Shown here: piece by piece, positions 8,883 through 15,789 of the stretch | Numbering within the stretch: the first letter of the stretch is position 1 | Layout of the letters: the number at the start of each line of letters is the position of its first letter | NCBI GenBank assembly: GCA_036745245.1 | Contig: DAIOGN010000004.1 | Location: forward strand, 1 to 48,948 | Direction of reading: 5' to 3' | From: DAIOGN01 sp036745245 | GTDB taxonomy: Bacteria > Zixibacteria > MSB-5A5 > JAUVRN01 | Length of the DNA: 48,948 nucleotides | Program-made: the position numbers and the translations under genes | The notes under the pieces: model-generated | Told to the model about the DNA's origin: nothing | Seen by the model: the letters and a program-made list of their open reading frames with translations, nothing else | Database searches by the model: none

Positions 8883-9305
8883 TCAGGAACTCTCGCCCCA
8901 GGCTCCCGTGGGAATGGGCGTGATGTGCGAACCGGCCTGAATCCAGTGACCGTTCTCCCGGCGATAGATGTCCACCGAGCGCAAAGGCAGCTCATGGTCA
9001 GACCCTGACGCATCACTGTAGTCGTAGCGCGCCACGTAGTATACCACGGCCACATCCCCGTACAGTTGAATTTCGGAATCCAGGATTTCGTAGCCCGTTC
9101 CCGTAAACGTCTCAAGCGATTTCTCGGCGTTGTGCATGTAGTCTTCGATGCCGCGCTCGATTCGTCTGCTGGGGCCCTGAAATCCGGTCCAGTCGGCTGT
9201 GTGCGTATTGCGGATCGTCTTGAGATCGCGGTCTACGTAGGCCTGAAAGATGGAGCGAATGTGCGCGAGAATTTCCTGGCGATCTCGCTGTGTGGCTGGT
9301 GACAT
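8883..9305 (-). CDS. SnoaL-like / DUF4440-type NTF2-fold protein
   Basis: A 140-residue protein with the layout of the NTF2/SnoaL fold: an N-terminal helix (RDRQEILAHIRSIFQAYVDRDLKTIRNTHTADWTGF, about 7-42), a second helix around IERGIEDYMHNAEKSLETF, then beta-strands such as YGDVAVVYYVARYDY and LRSVDIYRRENGHWIQAGSHIT. Members are usually orphan enzymes or ligand-binding proteins. The start ATG is set by GGGAGA 7 nt upstream; longer readings run into the divergent promoter region. It is the first gene of the hydroxyproline operon, but no direct role in that pathway is established. It could bind a pathway intermediate or be an unrelated passenger. Confidence 0.75.
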   Translation of the reverse strand: MSPATQRDRQEILAHIRSIFQAYVDRDLKTIRNTHTADWTGFQGPSRRIERGIEDYMHNAEKSLETFTGTGYEILDSEIQLYGDVAVVYYVARYDYSDASGSDHELPLRSVDIYRRENGHWIQAGSHITPIPTGAWGESS

Positions 9306-9353
9306 GAGAGCTTCTCCCGATTGAGGTGAGCGCAGTTGCGTCCCGAGTGACAA

Positions 9354-9379
9354 TGTCCGATGAGTCGCGACCTCGGACA
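9354..9379. promoter_or_regulatory. candidate operator in the divergent hydroxyproline-operon/mgtE promoter region
   Basis: A perfect inverted repeat, TGTCCGA-N12-TCGGACA, lies between the divergent start codons at 9305 and 9458. Its spacer contains a second palindrome, GTCGCGAC. The position fits a dimeric regulator controlling either or both transcripts. No regulator gene is adjacent. The intergenic stretch is only about 150 nt and shows no recognisable magnesium (M-box) riboswitch. Confidence 0.4.
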
Positions 9380-9457
9380 AGACCCACTTCCGGGACCGTA
9401 CGGCCATGGGCTGGGCGCTTGCCCGCCGCCTTGCCGGCTTTCTAACTTGCGCCTCAG

Positions 9458-10849
9458 ATGGTGGATACAAGCCGCGACCGACCCGCCGGCGAGTTCCGGC
9501 CGGACACAGAAGAGGTCCCCTGGCTCACCCTGGCCGACCTCATCGATGAGGGGTCGGGCGCCGAGGTGCAGGCCTTCATCGATCGCCTTTCGCCCGCCGA
9601 AACAGCTCTGGCCGTGTCACGGCTGGATCCCGCACGTCAGGAGTCGCTGCTCAAAATCCTCTCGGCCGAGGATGTGGCAGAGATGCTGGTGGATCTGCCG
9701 GACGAGCAGGCGGCCGATCTCCTGGGCGACCTGTCTGCCAAGGATGCCGCCGAAATCGTGGACTTTATGGAGTCCAACGAGCAGGCCGACATTCTCGCCA
9801 ACGTAGGCTCCCGCGAGGTGGAAGCCATCCTGCGCGAGATGCCGCACGAGGAAGCGGCACGCACCCGCGAAATCCTGGCCTACGCCAGGGATACGGCGGG
9901 AGCCCTCATGAACACAGAGTTCGTGGTGTTCGAGGAACAGCGCACGGTGGACGCAGTGCTTTCACACCTGCGCGAGAAGGCCGACACGTATTCCGATTAC
10001 GAAGTGCAGTATGCGTATGTCACGCGGTCGGGACTCCTCACCGGCGTGCTGAGACTGCGAGATTTGCTTCTCTCCCGGGGCCAGACACAGATCCGGGACA
10101 TCATGATCAAGGAACCCGTGCGCGTGCTCACCGGTGCAACGCTATCGGATCTGGTGCAACTCTTCGAATCTCACCCCGGGTTCATCGGCGTGCCGGTGGT
10201 CGAACCGCTCGGTCAGCTGGTGGGTGTGGTGCGGCGCAAGACGGTGCAGGAGGCACAGGGGGAACAAGCGAAGAGTCTGTTCCTCAAGTTCAGCGGTATC
10301 GTGGGCGGCGAGGAGTACCGCTCGCTGCCGGTACATCAGCGGGCCCTGCGGCGGCTGGCATTTCTGGCGCCCAACATCGTGCTCAACATGGTCGCGGCCA
10401 GCGTGATCGCGATGTACCAGGAAACGATCCTGGCGGTGGTGGCTCTGGCGGTGTTTCTCCCAATCATCTCCGACATGAGCGGATGTGCAGGCAACCAGGC
10501 GGTGGCCGTGAGCATTCGCGAACTCTCCCTGGGCCTCATCCGCCCTGGCGAGTATCTGCGTGTGTTCTCCAAGGAAGCCTGGGTGGGCCTGGCCAACGGC
10601 GCGGTTCTGGGTGCGCTTCTGGGGCTGGTGGCGGTGCTGTGGTCGGGCGACGCGATTCTGGGAATGGTGGTGGGTTCGGCTCTGGCGTTGAACACGCTTT
10701 TGTCGGTGCTCATCGGCGGGAGCATGCCCCTGTTGCTGAAGCGTCTTGGGGCCGACCCGGCCCTCGCGTCGATGCCTCTGCTCACCACGGTTACCGATAT
10801 GTGCGGATTCTTCTTCGTTCTCAGCTTCGCCAAGGCCGCTCTGACCTGA
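9458..10849 (+). CDS. mgtE: magnesium transporter MgtE
   Basis: Mg2+-gated inner-membrane channel of 463 residues, close to the usual length. Domains in order: MgtE_N superhelical domain with repeats such as LSAEDVAEMLVDLPDEQAADLL (about 30-130), the linker MPHEEAARTREILAYARDTAGALM, two CBS domains (about 140-260), and five membrane helices (about 285-463). The first pore segment reads PIISDMSGCAGNQAVAVSIR, corresponding to the conserved PxxxDxxGNxGxQ signature with Cys-Ala-Gly-Asn in place of Asn-Ala-Gly-Ser. The start ATG (MVDTSRD) has no strong ribosome-binding site. It is divergent from the hydroxyproline operon and followed by a 75-nt gap. Confidence 0.95.
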   Translation: MVDTSRDRPAGEFRPDTEEVPWLTLADLIDEGSGAEVQAFIDRLSPAETALAVSRLDPARQESLLKILSAEDVAEMLVDLPDEQAADLLGDLSAKDAAEIVDFMESNEQADILANVGSREVEAILREMPHEEAARTREILAYARDTAGALMNTEFVVFEEQRTVDAVLSHLREKADTYSDYEVQYAYVTRSGLLTGVLRLRDLLLSRGQTQIRDIMIKEPVRVLTGATLSDLVQLFESHPGFIGVPVVEPLGQLVGVVRRKTVQEAQGEQAKSLFLKFSGIVGGEEYRSLPVHQRALRRLAFLAPNIVLNMVAASVIAMYQETILAVVALAVFLPIISDMSGCAGNQAVAVSIRELSLGLIRPGEYLRVFSKEAWVGLANGAVLGALLGLVAVLWSGDAILGMVVGSALALNTLLSVLIGGSMPLLLKRLGADPALASMPLLTTVTDMCGFFFVLSFAKAALT

Positions 10850-10924
10850 TCATTATAGAGGGCCAGGAGCCCTTTTCGACACGGCCCGCCCCGCCGATAA
10901 TGATGTAGAGGGGAGAATCGGCCC

Positions 10925-11629
10925 ATGGAATTCGCCATCGTAATCGCTGTCATCACCGGCATGGCTCTGCTGTTCAAGTTTCTCTTTGGCCTGCACAAGA
11001 AGCAACAGGCGGAGCTGGCGGCCTCACTCACTCAGGCCGGGTTTCAATCGAATCCGCAGATAGACAGCTCGCTGGCTGAGTCGTTGCAGGGGGTGTCGGC
11101 CCGGCGTGCGGGGAAGGCGGAGACGTTCAAGAACCTCTACAGGTACTCAGGGCTCAACTACGACCTGTATCGATACGACGTGCCCGGAAACGAAAGCGAT
11201 ACCACCCACTACGCAATGGACTTCAGGGCCGACCTGTTCCCGGCCTTCGTTACCGTTCCCAACGTCAAGTTGCCTGGATTTCTGGGCGGCATGGTGAACA
11301 AGTTGTTCCAGCTGGCCATCGGCCGCTCGGATCTGAAGGAAGTGGAAGTGCCGGGAAAGCCGCGCTTTCAGGAAAAGTATCGTCTGTACGGCGGCGCGTC
11401 GCACGAGCTCCTGTCGGCCATCCCGGCACACGTGTGGGAGCGGTTTGCCGAACTGCCGGGGCACCTGTGCCTGTCGGGTCAGGGGCGCGTGCTGCAGCTC
11501 ACCGCGATGGTGCCCTTGCATGAGCGCAAGGTGAACCACCCGAAGAAGGACGTCCGAAGCATGGTGGAAGCCGCCGACGCCCTGTGGCGCGTGTTCAGTG
11601 AAGTGCGCCCTCAGCGCGTGGCGGTGTAG
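10925..11629 (+). CDS. membrane-anchored hypothetical protein
   Basis: A 234-residue protein I do not recognise. It has one N-terminal hydrophobic segment (MEFAIVIAVITGMALLFKFLFGL, 1-23) followed by a Lys-rich stop (HKKQQ), so the rest is probably cytoplasmic, anchored like a type-II or N-in protein. The soluble part is mixed alpha/beta, with YSGLNYDLYRYDVPGN and AMDFRADLFPAFVTVPNV as conserved-looking stretches and no metal or nucleotide motif. The ATG is preceded by GGGGAGAA, supporting the start. It is close to mgtE on the same strand, but the gap contains an ATCATTAT/ATAATGAT inverted repeat, so co-transcription is uncertain. It ends ten bases before a long palindromic element. Confidence 0.6.
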   Translation: MEFAIVIAVITGMALLFKFLFGLHKKQQAELAASLTQAGFQSNPQIDSSLAESLQGVSARRAGKAETFKNLYRYSGLNYDLYRYDVPGNESDTTHYAMDFRADLFPAFVTVPNVKLPGFLGGMVNKLFQLAIGRSDLKEVEVPGKPRFQEKYRLYGGASHELLSAIPAHVWERFAELPGHLCLSGQGRVLQLTAMVPLHERKVNHPKKDVRSMVEAADALWRVFSEVRPQRVAV

Positions 11630-11638
11630 AGGTAAATG

Positions 11639-11731
11639 GGTAAATGGGGTCAGAGGCAAATTAAGCCGGAGTACTTCGCACGTGAAGCAGGGGACCAGGG
11701 TCGGCTTAATTTGCCTCTGACCCCATTTACC
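11639..11731. repeat. long palindromic intergenic element with 30-bp perfect arms (GGGTCAGA family)
   Basis: Perfect 30-nt inverted arms (11639-11668 and 11702-11731), each containing AAATGGGGTCAGAGGCAAAT or its complement, enclose a 33-nt loop. Outside the arms a further GGTAAATGGGT copy is present on both sides, offset by a 6-nt insertion on the right. The element sits directly after the stop of a plus-strand gene and 13 nt before the stop of a converging gene. No transposase is encoded in it. It resembles REP/BIME- or MITE-type palindromes mobilised by tyrosine transposases, and as RNA would form a strong hairpin in both directions, so it may act as a two-way terminator. The second palindrome at 18377 shares GGGTCAGA. 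Confidence 0.75.
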
Positions 11732-11744
11732 TATACCCATTTAC

Positions 11745-12215
11745 CTATCTCCGCGACATCAGATCCTTCAACTGAAACGAGTGCCGGATGGGGTGCATCA
11801 CGGCGTGTTCCAGCATGGAGTCGATGCTGTACGTGGCACCCCAGCGCGACTTGTATTCTTCTTCGGATCGCTTTTCGGTGAGACCCGCAAGCGGCTCTCG
11901 CCAGCGGGCCAGCAGATGTTCCAGATACAACGCGGCTTGCCCCTCGACCTGGTCTTCGTCCGGCGGTTCCTGAATTCCGGGGTCGGGGAAGCCCAGCTGC
12001 TCGCACATCCACGTCATGTAGCCGCGCGAGGCGCGGAAGGCGTGCCGCAATAATTTCTGCGGCGACGCATAGTCGGGATCCTGGGTGGCCGGAAGCGACT
12101 TGCCCGAAGCCCTGAAAGCGCGCCAGGTCGAGAGGAATTCGCGCATGTTCTGTTCGTGCAAGAGCACCATGGCGCGCGCGCCGCGCCACTGGTACGTTTC
12201 AAGTTCGGATGGCAT
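11745..12215 (-). CDS. DinB/YfiT-like four-helix protein
   Basis: A 156-residue, all-helical protein. Its His placement recalls the DinB superfamily metal site: His in LLHEQNM near residue 19, His in LRHAFRASRGYMTWMCEQLG in the second helix, and a C-terminal cluster, MLEHAVMHPIRHSFQLKDL. DinB-like proteins are often metal-dependent thiol transferases or of unknown role; the substrate here is unknown. The start ATG is chosen because AGGAG is placed 7 nt upstream; the open frame continues another 100 codons upstream without coding character. It converges with the preceding hypothetical gene and is divergent from the TonB receptor gene. Confidence 0.65.
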   Translation of the reverse strand: MPSELETYQWRGARAMVLLHEQNMREFLSTWRAFRASGKSLPATQDPDYASPQKLLRHAFRASRGYMTWMCEQLGFPDPGIQEPPDEDQVEGQAALYLEHLLARWREPLAGLTEKRSEEEYKSRWGATYSIDSMLEHAVMHPIRHSFQLKDLMSRR

Positions 12216-12423
12216 CTGTGTTCTCCTGATGGACTGAGATAGTCGAAGACCGCTGAGCCTTCCTATGTATGCACGGATGCGCGGTGCGTCAAGTGGGCCT
12301 CCCCACCATCGTCCCGGGACCGGACCCCAACCATTGACGCGGAACCGGCCATCACGCACTATGGGGCAGTTCGTGCAGGCCGGTACACTGGATGGGGAAG
12401 AAGACGCTCGTGACGGGGACTGA

Positions 12424-14763
12424 ATGCGCTGGGTGGTAAAGGCGGGGCGGACTAGCGTGCTCCTCCTGGCGGGGCTATTCTGGCCGGCCACCGCGTCGGC
12501 GCGCCTGGCCACACTCTCCGGTTTCATCTACGACCAATCCACCGGCGAAGCGCTGATCGGGGCGAGTGCATACCTCGACGGAACCACCACGGGTGCCGCA
12601 TCCAACGAGGGTGGCTACTACGTAATTTCCAACATTCCCTCGGGCGACTACACGCTGGTCGCCAAATACGTGGGCTTTGAAACACTGCGCCTGCCCGTGT
12701 CGCTGGTGGAGGGAGAGAATCGCGACGCCGTATTGAGACTGGCTCCTGTCCCCATCGTTCGCGACACGCTCGTGGTGACCGCCGAGGAGGTGCCCATCGC
12801 GGAACAACTCTTCGAACAACCGGTGTCCAGCATCGAACTCTCGGCCGAACAGATCGCGAACGTGCCCCAGGTGGCGGAGCCGGACTTGCTGCGCACCCTG
12901 CAGTCCTTGCCGGGCATTCTGCCCGTTTCGGATTTTTCCTCGGAGCTGTACATCCGCGGCGGTACGCCGGACCAGAACCTCTACCTCATCGACGGCGCCG
13001 ACGTGTACAACCCGGAACACGCGTTCGGACTGTTCTCCACCTTCAACACGGAGGCCATCAAGCAGGTGGAGCTGTCGAAAGGCGGGTTTGGCGCAGAGTA
13101 TGGCGGCCGGCTTTCGTCGATCATCGACATCACCAACCTCGACGGCAATCGTGAACACGTCGCGGGAACCGCCGCCATCAGCCTGCTTTCGGCCCGGGCC
13201 ACGCTTCAGCCGCCCATTTCGAGCCGGGCGTCGCTCTCGGGCTCGATCCGCCGCACCTATCTCGACCAGACGATCGGCCGGGCCGTGGACGACATCCCCG
13301 ATTACTACTTCATCGACGGCAGCCTCAAAGCGCACATCGATCTGGGCGAGCGTAACAAGCTCACGCTTTCGGGCTTCCGGAGTTTCGACGATCTCGATTT
13401 TACGTTCAACACGTCAGCCTCCGATCCCTCGCAGGTGCGCTACGACTGGGGCAACGGCACGGCAAGCGCGCGCTGGACCACGGTGCTCACGCCCCGATTG
13501 TTCGCCAACGTGTGGGTCACCGCCAGTCGGTACGAGTCGAATCTCGATTTCGGCGACGCCCTGGCGTTTCGGGAAGAGAACGACGTCAAGGACCTCACCT
13601 TCAAAGCGCAGGGCACCTACCATGTCTCACAGCAATTCCGCCTCGGCATGGGAGTAGAACACAAGCGCCTCGAGCTCTCCTACCGGCAGGAGTTTCCCAA
13701 CGGCCGCGTGGACATTCTGGGCCGGCCACTGCACACCGCGTTTTTCCTGCACGAAACATGGCTGCCTTCCACGCGCTGGAACATCGAGGCGGGCGTGCGT
13801 CTCGACTACTTCGACTCGGACACCAACTTTGTGCGAATGGCACCCCGGGGATCGGTGAAGGTCCGGCTCACGCCCACGGTGAGCGTGAAAGCAGCCGGCG
13901 GGGTGTACCACCAGTTCCTGCACCGCGTGCCGCGGCCGTTCGTGGCCGACGTGTGGAGCTTCGCCAATCGTTACCAGGGACCCTCCACCGGCTATCACGC
14001 CATCGTGGGAGTGCAGAAGGAACTGGCCGATCATTTTCAGCTCGAGATCGAGCCCTACTACAAGCGCTACCTCGACATCTACACCTTCGTCGACAACAAC
14101 GCCGTGGATTCCGACCCGGGCTACTACGACGAGAACGGGCCGGTGTACAACAGCACCGACGAGATCTTCTACCGCGGCGACGCCTACACCTACGGCGTGG
14201 ATCTCCTGATCCGCCGCGACCTGGGCGCGGTGACCGGCTGGCTGGGCTACGGCTTCGCGACCACGCGTGGTGCCTACGAGAAGATCAACCAGGAGCGCGC
14301 GTTCGCACCCCGGCACGATCGCCACTCCACCTTCAATGTCACCGGCAACGTGGACATCAAGAACTTCCTCCGGGGACTGCGGGGGGAGCGGCCCATCCAG
14401 CACCGTTCGAACTTCGCCCTCGGATTCACGTTTGTGTACATGACGGGCCAGCCGATCACGCAGCCCACCTCGGGGTACTACATCCGCACGTTTCCCGACC
14501 GCGACACCAACGTGCCGTTCGAGTTTTACCCTTCAGACATCAACAACATTCGCCTCCCGCACTACGCGCGGCTGGACCTCAGCCTGACGTGGGAAAAGCA
14601 CTACAACGGCTGGTCGCTGTACCCGTATCTGCAGTTCTTCAACATCGGCAACCGCGGCAACGTCTGGTTCCTCACCTACGATCTGGAGGGTTCCGCGCAG
14701 ACCGTGGAACCCGAATACATGTTTCCCATTCTTCCCACCCTGGGGGTGCGAGTTGAATTCTAA
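12424..14763 (+). CDS. TonB-dependent outer-membrane receptor with N-terminal carboxypeptidase-regulatory-like domain
   Basis: A 779-residue outer-membrane transporter. After a signal peptide (ending near ATASA) comes a carboxypeptidase-D regulatory-like domain (about 30-110, SGFIYDQSTGEALIGASAYL, NIPSGDYTLVAKYVGFE), then the plug domain (about 120-250, with LYIRGGTPDQNLYLIDGADVYNP and GGFGAEYGGRLSSIIDI) and a beta-barrel to the C-terminus, which ends in aromatic Phe as outer-membrane barrels do. The regulatory domain is typical of the FCB group. The barrel is short for a SusC protein (usually about 1000 residues), so this is a smaller CarboxypepD-type receptor. The next gene overlaps by 11 nt and encodes a DUF4249-like lipoprotein, a common partner in Bacteroidota. 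The ligand is unknown. Confidence 0.9.
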   Translation: MRWVVKAGRTSVLLLAGLFWPATASARLATLSGFIYDQSTGEALIGASAYLDGTTTGAASNEGGYYVISNIPSGDYTLVAKYVGFETLRLPVSLVEGENRDAVLRLAPVPIVRDTLVVTAEEVPIAEQLFEQPVSSIELSAEQIANVPQVAEPDLLRTLQSLPGILPVSDFSSELYIRGGTPDQNLYLIDGADVYNPEHAFGLFSTFNTEAIKQVELSKGGFGAEYGGRLSSIIDITNLDGNREHVAGTAAISLLSARATLQPPISSRASLSGSIRRTYLDQTIGRAVDDIPDYYFIDGSLKAHIDLGERNKLTLSGFRSFDDLDFTFNTSASDPSQVRYDWGNGTASARWTTVLTPRLFANVWVTASRYESNLDFGDALAFREENDVKDLTFKAQGTYHVSQQFRLGMGVEHKRLELSYRQEFPNGRVDILGRPLHTAFFLHETWLPSTRWNIEAGVRLDYFDSDTNFVRMAPRGSVKVRLTPTVSVKAAGGVYHQFLHRVPRPFVADVWSFANRYQGPSTGYHAIVGVQKELADHFQLEIEPYYKRYLDIYTFVDNNAVDSDPGYYDENGPVYNSTDEIFYRGDAYTYGVDLLIRRDLGAVTGWLGYGFATTRGAYEKINQERAFAPRHDRHSTFNVTGNVDIKNFLRGLRGERPIQHRSNFALGFTFVYMTGQPITQPTSGYYIRTFPDRDTNVPFEFYPSDINNIRLPHYARLDLSLTWEKHYNGWSLYPYLQFFNIGNRGNVWFLTYDLEGSAQTVEPEYMFPILPTLGVRVEF

Positions 14764-15658
14764 GTTCGCCCTGGCACGCCGTGCACTCTTCGGCAGTCTC
14801 CTGCTGCTTGTACTGGGCTGCGGCAAGGGGACCGTGGATCTCACCGGCGTGTCGTACGTACCCAAGATCGTCGTGGACGGCACGCTCATGCCGGGCAAGT
14901 TCGTCAACGACATCTGGATTTCGCGCAGTGTGCCACTGGACGCCCCGGTGGACCCGTCGTCGCTCGTGCTGTCGGGTGCCGTCGTCACCATCACCGACGA
15001 CTCGGGAACCGTGTATCCCCTGGCGTACAATGCCGGCACGCAGGCGTTCCAGAACCTGGCGATCACAGTGCGTGCCGGCGGCACCTATCGCATCGACGTG
15101 GAAGCCAATATCGACGGAAGCACTCTCCGCGCGTGGTCCACCACCACGGTGCCCGACTCGGGGTTTACGCTGGACCTCCCCAACTCGCGACTGGACACGC
15201 TTGCGTATCGCCAGCGCGATGCCGAAGGCAACCTGCTGTCCTTTAACGTCGCTTTTGACCGGACGCCCGGCAACGAATTCTACGCTCTATCGGTGACCGC
15301 ACTCAACGCCGACACCAGCACCTTCATCTACGACAACGCCTTCTACGACTTCGACGCCGACGACGTGATCGAGTTCTTCGACGATCTGGCTTACGGATTC
15401 AACTGGATCCAGAACGCGCCGCCCGGGGCGGGGGAGTCGAACATGGAAGTGTTCTGGTTCCACGTGAACTTTTATGGCAGTTATCGGGGCGTAGTGTATG
15501 CCGGGGACAAGAACTTCCGCGACTTCTTCGTGACGCAGGAGAACGTGCAGGAGATCGACGGCAATTTCCACGAGCCCAGCCTGCACGTGGAGGGCGACGG
15601 GATCGGCGTGTTCGGCTCAGCCCTGGCCGATACGGTGCACTTCTACGTGAGTCGCTGA
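14753..15658 (+). CDS. DUF4249-like outer-membrane lipoprotein
   Basis: A 301-residue lipoprotein with lipobox LLVLGC (Cys23) after a basic N-region. The mature part begins with VSYVPKIVVDGTLMPGKFVNDIWISRSVPLDAP, the pattern seen in DUF4249 proteins encoded beside CarboxypepD-type TonB receptors, and continues as predicted beta-sandwich strands. An acidic stretch, DFDADDVIEFFDDL (about 198-211), is notable and could bind a cation. The start is TTG inside the end of the receptor gene, as no ATG or GTG precedes the signal sequence in frame; overlap of 11 nt implies coupled translation. It probably acts with the receptor at the cell surface. The DUF assignment is from pattern memory, moderately sure. 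Confidence 0.7.
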   Translation: MNSKFALARRALFGSLLLLVLGCGKGTVDLTGVSYVPKIVVDGTLMPGKFVNDIWISRSVPLDAPVDPSSLVLSGAVVTITDDSGTVYPLAYNAGTQAFQNLAITVRAGGTYRIDVEANIDGSTLRAWSTTTVPDSGFTLDLPNSRLDTLAYRQRDAEGNLLSFNVAFDRTPGNEFYALSVTALNADTSTFIYDNAFYDFDADDVIEFFDDLAYGFNWIQNAPPGAGESNMEVFWFHVNFYGSYRGVVYAGDKNFRDFFVTQENVQEIDGNFHEPSLHVEGDGIGVFGSALADTVHFYVSR

Positions 15659-15789
15659 AGCCGCCATTCAACGGAGCGGCTTCGGGCCGTGTCCCGGCGG
15701 TCTCGGGTGAGGACTCGGCCCTCCCGGCCCGCCAAAGTTGCCCTTGCGGTTTTCCGGCAGGATCGTAGTTTTCAGGCTCCCGCAAGCCC

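Noticed and set aside
9306..9457. M-box (ykoK) magnesium riboswitch upstream of mgtE
   Set aside because: The region is too short and lacks the conserved M-box core; only a 7-bp inverted repeat is present.
10849..10904. ATCATTAT/ATAATGAT inverted repeat between mgtE and the anchored hypothetical
   Set aside because: Eight-base arms with a 40-nt loop and no T-tract are too weak to call a terminator or operator.
13512..14756. A 414-codon overlapping frame on the same strand as the TonB receptor
   Set aside because: It is the +2 shadow of the receptor gene, rich in Arg/Pro/His, and the receptor frame has a signal peptide, plug and barrel.
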